This document shows positions 12,901 to 25,550 of a stretch of 64,000 bases of DNA, one piece after another; position 1 is the stretch's first letter, and each line of letters starts with the position of its first letter. Position numbers and translations under genes: made by a program. The notes under the pieces were generated by a model, which searched no databases, had not been told where the DNA came from, and saw only the letters and a program-made list of their open reading frames with translations. Origin of the DNA: Dillenia suffruticosa. Its lineage: Eukaryota; Streptophyta; Magnoliopsida; Dilleniales; Dilleniaceae. The stretch covers positions 6,634,001 through 6,698,000 of the forward strand of contig JAVTVX010000010.1 in assembly GCA_033439265.1 (NCBI GenBank). The letters run 5' to 3'.

Positions 12901-13200
12901 TGGATCTCTTGTCAAAGTTATAGGATACTACATCCACTTAGATGGCTGCTCATCAACAATAGATAGCCCGATATTATAATATGAGGGTGAAGGCCAGAAC
13001 ATTCAAACCTGGAGACTTCATCCTCCAAAGGGCAGAGGCGACAAGATAACCACAGCCTAGAGATAAACTTGCATCGAATTGGGAAGACCCATACCAAGTG
13101 CACTCGATAGTCCATCCAGGAACATACCGGCTCAGTCACCTAGATGGTTCTACAGTGCCTAAAACATTGAACTCAGACAATTTACGTATCTACTATGAAT
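9960..13200 (+). mobile_element. Gypsy RT, RNase H and integrase pieces (fossil)
   Basis: Plus-strand translations give reverse transcriptase traces including ETYVDDMLVKS near 10640. RNase H follows at about 10870-11950 (FAWAPKCQVAFDKIKEYL, FYLYLSASSRTLSSVL). Integrase follows at about 12180-13200, with a YFTKWVEAEPL core segment near 12435 and the end near 13195. The order RT, RNase H, integrase is that of Ty3/Gypsy. It is not a functional gene. Confidence 0.75.
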
Positions 13201-13389
13201 AATTTTTGTCATCTTCTTAGCTTTGACACATTTTATCTCCCAGCTTATTAGTAATAATATTATTCGTTTCATATAATATTGCTTATTTTCTATGATTAGC
13301 CTGGGTCTCCACACTCGTAAGCCCCTATTCCATCACTCTATTCATTGCAAGACCATCCTCTTGACTCTATTCTTCTTCTATTGCTAATA

Positions 13390-13797
13390 TACAGGATCTA
13401 ACTCCCGAGCGTGTAGCTCTCATAATCTCTTGATTTCACGCCGCCCTCCCGCACCCATCTTATCGTCAATGTATGGGATCTAACTCTTGAGCAAATGGCT
13501 CTCATAATCTCCCGTCTTTATACCGCACATGGGTTCTACACCCATCCTATTGCAAATATACTGGATCTAACTTCCAAGCTGGTAGCTCCCACAATCACTC
13601 GGCTCCACACCACATATGGATTTCGCACTCTTCTTATCACCAATATACGGGACCTAACTTCCAAGCGGGTGGCTCCCACAATCTCTCAGCTCCGCGTTGC
13701 CCATATATTTTGTGCACATCCTATCATAAATATATGAGATTTAACTCCCAAGTGTGTGGCTCCCACAATCTCTTGGCTCCACGTTGCACATAGATTC
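13390..13797 (+). repeat. ~86-bp tandem repeat array, first part
   Basis: A GGATCTAACT-like unit start recurs at about 13394, 13476, 13563, 13650 and 13736, a spacing of 82-87 bases. Each unit continues with a TGGCTCCCACAATCTC-like block and a CACCCATC-like block. The array lies between integrase and the 3' LTR of the Tat-like element and resumes at 15478 after an insert. Confidence 0.85.
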
Positions 13798-15477
13798 TGT
13801 AAAACAATCTAGAAAAGAGTTGAATTGGTTGTTTGGCAATATTGGCAATTTTGGCAATTTTTTGGACTAATTGAAATTTGCAAAAGCATAATAAAGGATG
13901 AAAGAAGAAAATTGAGAAGAGACACAAGATTTTATAGTAGTTCCACCCAATCGGTGTGCGTCTACTCTCATGTACTTTCCTGGATTTTCACTATTTTCAT
14001 CAAATAGTACAGACAACTAGATTTGTAGGTTTTGGTTTTACCTTACAGTCTTGACTTTTCAAGACTTTCAACAGATACATATAATAGAGTATCTACAACA
14101 AGAGACAATCCTTCTCTTTGTTTGGTTACATTCACTGAAATACAAGAATAAGGAATATATATGTGAATATATATAATGACCGTTGATGGTTTGATTTTGA
14201 GCTTAGTGTACAGATCGTAGAAAAATTTTACATAGCTTAGATCAAGAAAAATTCAAATAACAGTGTTCAATTTTTGGATCAAGATTCGTAGTTTTCATTT
14301 GTCTTTTCCTGGAGATCTTTTGAGATTTTTATAACCTCATTTATTGCCTTGAACAATTGATCCCTTGTAGTTGTTGAGTTTTTGAACATTAACCATTAAT
14401 GAAACTCCCGAACATTGGTCATTAATGAACCATTAATGCCTCAACCACCTGCTTGTGCGGAAGTAAACGTTAGAAGCAATGTGTCAACTAACGTTAGCAT
14501 CTTGTTGACTATCAAATTTCAATTTCAAATTCTGATTTGTGATGTCGACAACTTATTTTATGTAGTCGACTATTAGTCTTTTCTGCAGATGATTAGTCGA
14601 CAAATAATTAAACTTAGTCGACTAAGTTTACTTTATCTGTATCTTATTTGTCTAAGTTTAAATATGGTTATTCGACTATTCAATTTGAAATTCACATTTT
14701 GTTACTGTGCTATTGACAGTTCCATTTACTTAGTCGACTATTATTATAATTAGTCGGTAATTTTTTTGCTAACGTGTTATATACATTCATCTTGTCATTA
14801 AGTATAGACTATAATCCAATATGTGTCGACTAGTTTCTTTCCATAGTCAAAAGTCCTAAAAATTTAGTTGATCGATGTGTATATAAAGAATGTGATTGCA
14901 AATTGGGCTTGAGTATGTATCGACTGTTTGAATTTGTCGACTAGACTAGAGTATTAGTGTGAGTATTTAGTCGAACTTTTGTATCTTGTAAACATATTAG
15001 TCAAATAGTTCTTTTCTCGTGTTGACTACTATTTAGTTTTAAGTTTTAACAAATCTAGTCTACACTTCTTGGGTGTTAGTCGACTACTTTTAATGCCAAA
15101 GGCGGCCTTTCTAAGTGTTTAAATATTTTGTTCGCTGCTTTCATTGATTAGTGACTAGTTTGGAAAAGTTTCTAAGTGTGGAGTATGTTAGTCGAAATCT
15201 CCTATTACCTAGTCGACAAACTTGTTAGAAATCAGAGTTGTTTCGATAGAATTTGTAGGGTAGTTAGCTACATTCAATTTTGCTGTGAGTTCTTATTATA
15301 ATAGTTCACTACCTTGAGAATCTAGTTGGCTAATATATATAATTCTATGATCACTTGTTTGACTAATTTGTTATATTTGTTGACAGCACATTTAGACTAT
15401 TTTTAGCCAATTTGATTTCATTTTCACTAACTAATTTTAAAGTGATTTGCTCATCATCAAAACATACATATACAATA
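13798..15477. mobile_element. probable solo LTR inside the tandem array
   Basis: This 1.68-kb block interrupts the ~86-bp array: the array text breaks off after TAGATTC and resumes at GGGTCGACACCC in register. It starts TGTAAAACA, has no coding sequence, and carries at least nine GTCGAC palindromes between about 14540 and 15220. A weak 5-base flank match (GATTC versus GGGTC) is all that remains of a possible target duplication. A solo LTR fits best; a non-autonomous element is the alternative. Confidence 0.5.
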
Positions 15478-15600
15478 GGGTCGACACCCATCCTAGCATC
15501 AAGATACGGGTTCTAACCTCCGAGTGAGTGGCTCCTACGCATTGCACATGGATTCCACACCCATTCTATAATCAACATACGAGATGTAATAACATTTGGT
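15478..15600 (+). repeat. ~86-bp tandem repeat array, second part
   Basis: Two further unit starts are seen (ACGGGTTCTAACCTCCGAGTG near 15507 and ACGAGATGTAAT near 15579), with the same CACACCCATTCT-like block between them. It continues the array at 13390-13797. Confidence 0.75.
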
Positions 15601-17062
15601 TTTATTCACTCCTTTGGCTTTATGCCTCCCGCATGCCTCCTACAGGTACAGGCACATACACTCTCTTGGTTTTATTCCCTATGCAAATCCTAGCAGAATG
15701 CAACACTTAAGTCTCTCAACCGCGCAACTCATTCATCTCTTAATTTTAAACTTCTCATATGACCTCTCGGTTAAGATACAACCGAAGGAAAGCTAAACTC
15801 AAGACTTTTATCCCAACACATGATCAAGTAACGTGAACATGATATTGACAAAGAGGAAAATTCTCTACTCATTTATTCATCCAAATTTTCATACATGTGA
15901 GAATCTGTATAAGTGGAAGTAGTAAAATAGTAACAACAAGTAGTGTTTACATATTAAGAGTACATCACTAGGAAGGAGAATATGCAAAGGAAATTAAATA
16001 CACAAAATGGGAGATTACAGAGGAAAAGAAGGGATGGTTGTAAGCTGCATCAAGGTGCTTCTCCTCCCTTATTTCCTTCCTCTGTGTTACAGTCAAAATT
16101 GCCATTAAGGGAGACGATAACTCTGCAACCAAGAAATATCCCTAATCTTGAATCTTTGCCAACCAGGTTCGTTCTCTAAACCCTCTGCCTTGGTGTATTT
16201 CATCTCCCCACTTCTCTCATTGATTGACCCAAGAAAAGCTGAGAAATCCCTATAAGAGAATTTTCAGCCACCTATTGCACCTATTGCCCTGCCACTCCTC
16301 TTGGTATTGCAAGAGAAAACACCACCACCTTCCAAAGGATCGAAAGGGGGAATGTCTACACCCAATGCAAGGCTCCTTGAAACACCTATGTCAGGCCATT
16401 GTAACATTGGGTTTCCGAATGCCATGATAGAACCTCGCATCAATAGTTTCCTTAATGATAGAAACCCGTATCGACAGTTCTCACATCCTCTCCACAATTA
16501 CACCAAACAATCTTACCTTACAAAGAACTCTCCAAAACATCCCGCTAATGATGGGATGCAAAAGAATCACCATACAAATCCCTTTGTTCTTGAACACATT
16601 GATACCGAAATATTATTGTGATTCAGATCCCCTCACCGTCTTTGTTTATCACAAACTTCACCCCTCATGATTCAAAACCAGGCCCATAACTTTATCCCAC
16701 ACAATGAATTGATGACACTCCAGCAATTGCCCTTTATTATTTATAACCACATGAGGTGTACTGAATATGATTCTCAGCAATCGAAGCGGCACGCTTCAAA
16801 ACTAAAGTAGTACATTTCACATTTAATGCCACACAGTCACATCTTTTCTACTTACCCACAACCATTCCACTCTTACGCCCTTTTCGCTTCACCAACATAT
16901 ACTACTCTGCGTCTTTTTTACTTCACATTTTTTCAAACCTCCAATATCTACCGCATTTAATGCTATGCCTTCGTGCCCTTTCTACTAAAATGCACCACTT
17001 TAGAGTCATTTTTTCTACTCCTAATGCCATTTCTACGAAACAACAATAGAAATGGGGGCAAA
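15601..17062 (+). other. Untranslated 3' region of the Tat-like element
   Basis: Lies between the tandem array and the 3' LTR and ends in a purine-rich tract (AATGGGGGCAAA, 17051-17062) fitting a polypurine tract. A 77-codon open frame on the opposite strand (16264-16497) is not recognised. No domain is seen in any frame. Confidence 0.5.
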
Positions 17063-17366
17063 TGATGGTACTTGATTTGACAGCCCATTACCATGAAATC
17101 TCAACAAGCCCATAATTATAAAACCTACAAACCACTAAAAGGTCTCTCGAAAAACACCACAAAGTAGTCTCTCAGTTACTACCTTAGTAGTCTCTCGATC
17201 GCGACCTTACTTCTCTCCATACATTGCCTAGTCATTCTCTCTCTGTACATTTTGCTCACTTAACCCTTTGACCTCTCAACCTTTTGAACTCTCGGTCTCT
17301 TTAGTTACGGCGGAAATAATTTCCATTACGCGACGAGTCCAAATTATGATTATCCAATAATGAATG
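17063..17366 (+). repeat. 3' LTR of the Tat-like element, first part
   Basis: It starts TGATGGTACTTG after a polypurine-like tract and aligns with 8548-8830. It stops at 17366 where a Copia LTR begins. The remaining part is at 34440-34560. Confidence 0.75.
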
Positions 17367-18114
17367 TGAAGGAGGGCACATGGCATCATTGACATTAGAC
17401 AAGGAATTCAAAAACAAAAAGCAAGTCACCTCTTGTCCAATGTCCAAGTGTTGTAGCGGAATCTGGATCGAACGCTTGATTGAATCACGTACTCCTTTGG
17501 TCGGCATGGAATCACAGAATGGAAACCATACACGATCCACAACCCAAGTCCTTTTGATGATTTTCTTATAAAGAGCTCTGACAGAGGGTCACTTTCGTGT
17601 TGAAAGAGCAGAGACTTGTAAACTCTTTTTCAAACTCGAAGGCTCTCTCTCTCTCTTTGCTCTCCTTTTCCTCTCAAGCTCTATCTCAAGTTCTTTGTTT
17701 TTTTTTTCAAGCTTCATCTCAAGCTTATATTTATAAGAGGTAGAGAAGTAAGAGTTCAAATTGAACTTTTCTTCCTAAGTAAAAGTTATTAATTTGAACT
17801 TTTTTTTCTAAGTGGAAGAGTTCAAATTAAACTTTTCTTCCTAAATGAAAGTTATCAATTTGAACTTTTCTTCCTTTAGAAGCTTTTCGAATCTTCTCTC
17901 AGAAGCCACTTCTGAACCTTCTTTTATAAGCTTCTCGAATCTTCTCTTAGAAGCCACGCGAGACTTCCCTTAGAAGTTTCATGAGATAAGCTTCCCTCGA
18001 AAGCTTTATGAGGCTTTTATAGAAAGCTTCCAATTGGGGCAATGGAGGAGGAAGTAGGTTAGTATCCCATCATAGGTGTAAATTTAACCCTACTCATTGA
18101 AAAGATTTCCAACA
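17367..18114 (-). repeat. Copia 3' LTR (left copy)
   Basis: Minus-strand start TGTTGGAAATC, end CCTTCA. It is collinear with 33689-34434, including the CT microsatellite, the repeated TTCAAATTGAAC-like motifs and the AGAAGCTTC-rich block. Confidence 0.88.
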
Positions 18115-19260
18115 TCTCCCACTCGTACATGATGGGACGAACCCATTCAAGTTTTCCTGAGATCCAGCTCTTACAAAATTATCATTTTCATACAAGAAAA
18201 TAGGTTGTGCGACCTATGATCATATTACTGAACTTGGGAGCCCAAGCTATGCACCTGTTAGGGATTTCATAACGGCTACAACCCAGAAGAAAAATTGTAA
18301 AAAATATCTTTGTGGCTTGTTATGCCTCAAACTCACTTTATTATACCATCAAAGTATACCAAATCTCTCAAAGGTCATACTTGAACTTGACTTTTCATCA
18401 TGCATTCACAATTATGTCATAACTCCTGAAAAGGAAACATAATTGGTCGACCAGTGAATACATATGAAATGTGTAATCAAAATAGTCTTCCTTTCCGCCC
18501 ACATGTTACTCAATAATAAACAAACTGCTTTCCCAGCAAGTCTCAGAAGATCGAGTCAAACATGATCATAAGAAACATGCCAAGGTAGCAACATCTGTTC
18601 ATTATCTTACAACATTGTTGAAAGTCACATAGGGCACCATTAAAGGAACTCATACAGTGAAGAGGCTGAGATTTTCGTAATAAAAACTCACTCACTTTCT
18701 TTTGTTGGTCGTCTATAGCACATGTGGTATGAAACACATGCTATGGTGGAAAAACTCAATGTACCTACTGTACAAGAGCGTATGTCTTTTTCTTAATAAA
18801 ACCATCATACAGATCTTAGCTCAAACGCTATCACACAAGCGTTTAGCCTGAGATTTCAATAGCTCGCTATTCGAAATTTCTCATTAAAATCTCGCATTCG
18901 GCTTTTAAACCAAGATTACATGATTATGGGTCATCATGTTTGGTCTATTAATCAGGCTTTATCTTGACTCATATCAAGACAACTTTTCTAGTATTGCACC
19001 CATCTTGACTTCACTAGCGCTATCCAGTAGCTCACAAGTCAAGAGTGTAAATAAGTCTCATCTCAACACGCTCTCATAGCACTCAAGGCGGTCACTCATA
19101 TAAGAGAGTCGACTTTATGCTTGGCGACATACTCATTAGTGCTAATTCTACATAAGATGTAAATAACAAGCAACATGTTGTCTCATGAAATATTTACATC
19201 ACTACAACATCTCATTACCATCTACATAATCCCAAAACCTTAACATGATACAAGAATACA
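18115..19260 (-). other. Non-coding tail of the Copia element
   Basis: Lies between the end of RNase H and the 3' LTR. About 1.15 kb with no recognised domain in any frame. Confidence 0.55.
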
Positions 19261-21236
19261 TCTCTAGGGATTAGCTTAGTAAGAGGGTCTGCAACTATCT
19301 TATGTATAGATATATGTTGTAAAATCACTTCCTTTTGTGCTATGATATCCCTGATAAAATGATACTTTGTGTCTATATGCTTTGTCCTACATGATACTTT
19401 GGATCCTTCGTATAGTCTGTTGTCGCTCGACTATCACAGTTGATCCTTACGGGTATCGAGGCATTGACAACTATTCACAGAATTTTCAAAAATCTTAGCC
19501 TCTTGGGTAGCTGGTGTACATGCAACAAACTCAACCTCCATAGTGGATGATGCTATGCAAGTCTGTTTCTTACTACTCCAAGATATAGCACCATTATTTA
19601 GTAAGAACACATATCACGATGTGGATTTTCTTTCATTTTGGTCACCACTCCAATCCGCATCAGCATAACCTACCAAATGTAGATCATTACCCTAATAGCA
19701 TAGAGCATAATTAGTGGTACCTTTCAGATATCTCAATATCCTCTTTACCACTCGCCAATGAGCTAGTCTAAGATTTGACTGATATTTGCTTGTTAATCCA
19801 ACTGCATAGCAAATGTCAGGAGGAGTACACATCATGGCATACATTAAGCTCCCTATGGCACTTGCATATATGGAACTCTTTCCATATATTCAAAATCTTG
19901 TGGAGTCTTAGGATACATTTCTTTACTAAAGGTTTCATATTTTGTAATTGGTGTATCAATAGATTTGTAATCCAACATATGAAATCATTTTAACATTTTC
20001 AAAATATAAGATTCTTGTGATAAAGTAAGAAATTTCTCTAAACGATTTCTTTGAATTTTCACACCAAGAATGTAAGTTGTTTCACCTATATCTTTCATTT
20101 CAAAATTTAAAGATAACCACATTTTGATAGCAGTAATAATATCCAAATTATTTTCAGCTAATAAGATATTATCCGCATAAAGTGACAATATCACAAAATT
20201 ATCTTCTAACTGTTTTATATAAATTCAATGGTCCTCCTCAATCATCGTAAACCCATAAGTAACTATGGCTCGATAAAATTTTAAATATCATTATCTGGAT
20301 GATTGTTTAAGACCATAAATCGATTTTCGGAGTTTGCAAACTTTGCGCTCTTGGTCTTTAACAATAAAACCTACAGGTTGTTCCATGTAGATTTTTTCAT
20401 CCAATTCTCCATTGAGAAAAGCAGTTTTAACATCCATTTTGTGCAATTCAAGATCTAAATGGACAATAATAGTAAGGATAAAGCGTATTGAAGCAAACCT
20501 TACAACAGGCGAAAAAGTTTCTTCATAATCTATACAGTTCTCTTGAGTATAGCCCTTAGTAACCAAACGTGCCTTGAATCTTTCAACAGATCCATTTGCT
20601 TTACGTTTGATCTTGAGAACCCATTTGTTCCCAATAGCCTTACGTCCTGAAGGCAAATCAATCAAGTCCTAGACCTGATTTGATTTCATAGACTCCATTT
20701 CCTCTTTCAATGCCTTTATCCATTCTACCTTATTAATTGATGAAATGGCTTCCTCAAATGTTTTAGGATCATTTTCATCATGTGGAGATATCATAAAAGT
20801 TTCTCCTTCAATCTCAAAATGACGACGGGGAATACTTTTATGACTACTTCTCCGTAATTAAATTTCTTGTGAAATTGAATCATTCGATAGAATTTTGCTC
20901 CCACCAGGTTCAAGAGAATGAATTATTTCATCATCTTTCGCTATTGAATCACTTTGAACGTCAATACCATCAGAATCTTGCATTTATATAATGTTAGATC
21001 TTTATCAATTTTACTTCTTGATGGAAATTCGTTTTCCAAGAATGTAGCATCCCTTGACTCTATCTCAGTTATACTTCCATTCTCGTGTTCCCCAATGAAT
21101 ACATATCCCTTTGAATATTTAGAGTAACTAATAAATATACACTTTTTTCCTCTATGACCCAATTTCCCATATTTATGGTTCGGATCATTAACATATGCTA
21201 CCGACCCACAGGATCGCAAACCACTTAGATCAGATA
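19261..21236 (-). mobile_element. Copia integrase-end, RT and RNase H pieces (fossil)
   Basis: At 21270-20941 the frame has a Copia integrase C-terminal segment (VAYVNDPNHKYGKLGHRGKK, CIFISYSK). At 20665-20291 reverse transcriptase reads GNKWVLKIKRKANG, RFKARLVTKGYTQ, KMDVKTAFLNGELDE and SIYGLKQSSR. At 20194-19985 it continues through the active-site region (LSLYADNILLAENN). RNase H traces run to about 19270. The order and strand agree with the other half of the element beyond the Gypsy insert. Confidence 0.85.
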
Positions 21237-23912
21237 TGTCACGCCCCAAACTAGGTTTATGAGCAGCCACTTGTTACCCTGGATGCCAGTCGTATTTTTA
21301 TAGAAAATCGGGCAGAATCTTCATATATTTCGGATATCTCCCATATACAATTTGATCTGTATATTTAAAATCAACCGTCAAATAACAAATGACCATCTCG
21401 GTCTCTCCAAAATCAACAAATCCTACCACAAACATCCAGAACAACGCAAACCTATAAAATTTCTAGCCGTTCTAACTACAAACCTCTACTGTCATGTCCA
21501 ACTAGAGTATTAGCAACCGCCACACCGAGTGGTTCTAAATATTTTTATAAAATGTACAACAAATTTCCCAAGTTAACATTTCAAATATTTACAAGTGCCT
21601 CAATGCAAATTAAATGAGTCTACACGAGAGTTTCACGAATAAAAGTCCATTATTTATACAGTTATCCCATAAATATATATACGGCCAACTACGGATCTCA
21701 ATTTCAAGATCTCGCAGGGTCAAAATAAAGTAAAAAACTCATCTTTCAGATTAAACTTAGAGCTCAGCTTAGTAAATATAAATCCACCAATATGTTACGA
21801 AAACCTCTAGAGCCTGTAACGTTGCTCTATCACAGTAATTATGTCTGAGGAAGGTAAGGAGAGGGGTGAGTATCAGGGAAGATACCCAGTGAGTGAGGGG
21901 ATTAATATCAAATATAAATAGTGTGGGTGAATGATTGGAGTGTCAAATAACATTTTTCGTAAGCAAAAATTCATGATTTGTAACGAAACATAATATATGC
22001 AAAAATATGAACTCATTTAATAAATCACACGATATCATACATATATGCATCCGTATCAAACATCATTTTCAGAAAAATCTGGGGTCCCATTGAAAACACT
22101 TCCGTTTCAGGTTGGTCGAAACCCAAACGAAAGCCCGCCAAGAGTTTTTCCATCATGTTTCAAAACATACCCCCTTCCTCTACGTTGGGTCGTGCCCCAC
22201 CGGGGGTGCAACCGGATATAGCCCAACCTACCACAGAGGGAGACACGTCTGTCTCTCCCACCAAATATAATCCAACTCTCATCCACGTTGCCCCGTTTAG
22301 TCTCATCGTGGGAGGAATGACTATAGCCATTAATCATGTACAGGCACCAATCATTTCATAAACATTACATAACTAGTAGGCATCCAACCCGCATAGTTTA
22401 TCGAAACATTTCAAATTCGTGTGCCGATACATTTCGTTAAATCATTTTAAATCAACATGCGAATGCAATGGTAGAGTAAAAAACATTCTAGTTTTCGAAT
22501 AATGACACGACATTGATTCATTTCAAACCATGGATGCATAGTTATCGGAAGCATAAATTTACAATACTCCAAAAGATTTTTAAAACAAATCCAATCTGAC
22601 TTCTCGAGTCTCCTAAAAGATTTCCCTAATCAAATCATCACAATTTAATATCAAATAAAACCTTAATAAGGGTTTTCCATTTTTCTTATTTTTTTAATTT
22701 TTCTCGAATTTAACATATTTCAAAGTATATATATAGCTTCCGATGCAAATTTCAATCTAAATTGGATAAATTTTAATTCAAATGTTGAAAAGATTGTATT
22801 TCTCTTACATAGGGTTTTCTCGGAGTGCAGACCTTCGTCTGAATGTCTCCTCAATCACTCCAAAATCAATAATACTCCCTATCAAGACAAGATTTATTAG
22901 TTAGGTCATAAACACTTAGATTAGTATCAAAACCCTAACTCAGTTACCTGTGCAGAGGTTCATAGGCTCATAGGTCAGCAGGCTAGCGGGCTACAATGGG
23001 CTTCGCGGGCCACAGTGGGCTCCTGGACTGCGCGGGCTCGTGGGTTGTCGCAGGCTTATGGGCTGGCATGCTCACGGGCTGAAGCGTGCACTCGCAATTT
23101 GGACTGCAGTCGCGCACGAGCGGGTTGCGCCCGCGAGCGGGCTGGCGCGCGCTCCTGCTTAGAAGCGCTCGTGAGCAAGACTGCAATCGCGGGCTCGTGC
23201 ATAGAAGCGCTTGTGATTAGGACTACAGTCGCACACTCGCGGAAGGTCACACTCGCACGAGGAAGGTGGTGCGCTCGCGTGAGGAAGCTTGCGCTGCGGT
23301 GCGCTCGCACGGTGAAGATCACGCTGCGGTGCGCTGGCGGGGAGCTGTGCTCGCGGGAGAGAAGCGGCGGGGAGAGAGAGCGGCGGAGGGTGGTGGATTC
23401 GGTGGAGAGAGAGAACGACAGTGAGAGGGAGAAAGGGAGAGTGAGAGTTAGACCGAGGGAAAAAGGGTGCGACAGTGAGAGAGTGAGAAATGGTGGAACA
23501 CGGCAGTGGTAGGTGGCGATCGGTTGTAGCGGCGGCGGAAGAGGAAGAAGATGAGGCGGCCGCGGGAAGAAGGTGAAGAGGCGGAGAGAGAAAGAGAGGG
23601 GAACAGAGATAGGGAGAGAGATTAGGGCTAAAAGCCCTAATCTGATTTGGGTGTGTTGCGTTTTAGCTCAAAACGCAACACCCATCTTTTTTTTTTTACT
23701 CTTATTATTATTATTATTTATATATTATATATTTCACACTAAAATTTGCAGATACGGCTAAAATTTAATATATACCAAAAATTCAATTTAAATACCTCAA
23801 AATCAAAAATCAAAATAAATAAAAATTTCTCTCTATATATAATTGAGAAATATTTTTATTTAATTCCTGAACAAAAGTACAATAGTATGGACACCGCAGT
23901 GTCGGTGTTATA
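21237..23912 (-). repeat. 3' LTR of the Tekay/Del-like element (left copy)
   Basis: Plus-strand text starts TGTCACGCCCCAAAC and ends near GTGTTATA. It aligns with 29518-31571 at both ends, but about 600 bases in the middle, including a GC-rich island at about 22965-23360, have no counterpart in the other LTR. Confidence 0.85.
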
Positions 23913-23959
23913 TTTTCTAACCCCCTAAAAATAAGTTTCGTTCTGAAAACTAAAAGAAG

Positions 23960-24092
23960 GCTAAATAGTAAACAAATTGGGGTACTGTCTCCTAATAGCC
24001 TCCTCGGGCTCTTAGATCTCCTTCTTGACCTGGTCACTCCTCCACAAAAATCTGACCAATGAAACTTCCTTGCTCCGCAGCTTTCTGACCTG
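23960..24092 (-). mobile_element. Chromodomain piece of the Gypsy element (fossil)
   Basis: Minus-strand translation reads QVRKLRSKEVSLVRFLWRSD and then EPEEAIRRQYPNLF, directly after the integrase end. This is the chromodomain tail that, in the Tekay/Del chromoviruses, is thought to direct integration to marked chromatin. Confidence 0.7.
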
Positions 24093-25550
24093 TCAATCTA
24101 GAATAGCCACGGGCTGAACTAGAAGACTAAGGTCCTCTCGTAACTCAACAGGTGGAGGCTCAAGTACATGAGAAGGATCGGCCAAGTACTCCCTGTGTAT
24201 TGAGACATGGAAGACGTCCTGAATACGGGATAGTTCATCTGGCAGCTCCAATCTGTATGCCACACTCCCAACCCTTTCAAGGATACGGAAGTGCCCAATA
24301 TATCTGGGGTTCAACTTGCCCCACTGCCTGAACCGTGTAACTCCCTTCCAATGAGATATCCTCAAAAAAACCATATCTTTAGTGGCAAACTCAAGAGGTC
24401 GCCGCCTACGATCAGCATATGCCTTCTGCCTGTCCTGGGCGACTTTCATCCGCTCACGGATGACCTTAACTTTATCTTTCGTTTCCTCAATCTTTCATCC
24501 GCTCACGGATGACCTTAACTTTATCTTTCATTTCCTCAATTAACTCGACACTGCTGAGATGTTGCTCTCCGACCTCATTCCAACATATCGGGATGCGGCA
24601 CTTCCTGTCATACAGTACCTCATACGGGGGCATCCCTATACTGGTTTAATAGCTATTATTATATGCAAATTCGACTAGTGGAAGGTGTCGATCCCAACTA
24701 CCCCGGAAATCCATCACACATGCTCTCAGCATGACCTCAAGGGTCTAAATGGTCCTCTCTGACTGACCATCTGTCTGTGGATGATAGGCCGTACTAAAGT
24801 TCAGCCTTGTGACCATTGCTTCTTATAGCTTGGGCCAAAATCTAGAAGTGAACCTCGGGTCCCTATCTGATACTATGGATATAGGAACACCATGCAGTCT
24901 GACTATCGTATCAATGTAAAGACGTGCCAAGGTCTCCAAAGGATAGTCGTTGCGAATAGAAAGAAAATACGAGGAGTTGGTGAGTCGATCTATAATCACC
25001 CAAATGGCATCATGCCGTGATGAAGTCCGCGATAGCTCTGTCACAAAATCCATAGTAATGTGATCCTACTTTCACTCAGGAATGGGTAAAGGTTGTAATG
25101 TACCAGCCGGCCACTGATACTTGGCCTTCACCTGTTGGCAAACTAAACACTTAGTCACAAAATCCGCGATTTCTCGTTTCATGCTAAGCCACCAATAACT
25201 ATCCCGAATGGTTCAATACATCTTAGTACCACCCGGATACAATACATAAGCGGAGGAGTATGTCTCTTCAAGTATGGCCTTGCAGAGATTTGAATCAACA
25301 GGAATACAAACCCGCTCCCTGAACACTATCAAACCATCTCCTCGGATCTTAAGTCTCGGTCCTCAGCGCTGCGGACTCTACCCGCAATACTCTGAAACTC
25401 CTCATCTGTACTCTAGAGTTCTCGGATACGGTCGAACAAAGTCGGTCTGACCTCAAATCTGGCTAGTAAGCCTCCATGATCATCACTAGTCAAATTGACT
25501 CTCAAGGCTCGGAGTCCCACTAAACAAGAAAGGTAGGTTTTCTTTGTCGA
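24093..25550 (-). mobile_element. Gypsy integrase pieces (fossil)
   Basis: The frames include [20 protein letters not shown] with [14 protein letters not shown] (core start, 25053-24823). The C-terminal segment is [20 protein letters not shown] and [20 protein letters not shown] (24449-24093). A zinc-binding CXXC-type segment lies upstream near 25150-25200. Confidence 0.85.

Noticed and set aside
23015-23512. 165-codon Arg/Ala/Cys-rich frame in the chromovirus LTR
   Set aside because: The frame stays open because the local DNA is GC-rich and repetitive. It lies wholly inside an LTR and is absent from the other LTR.
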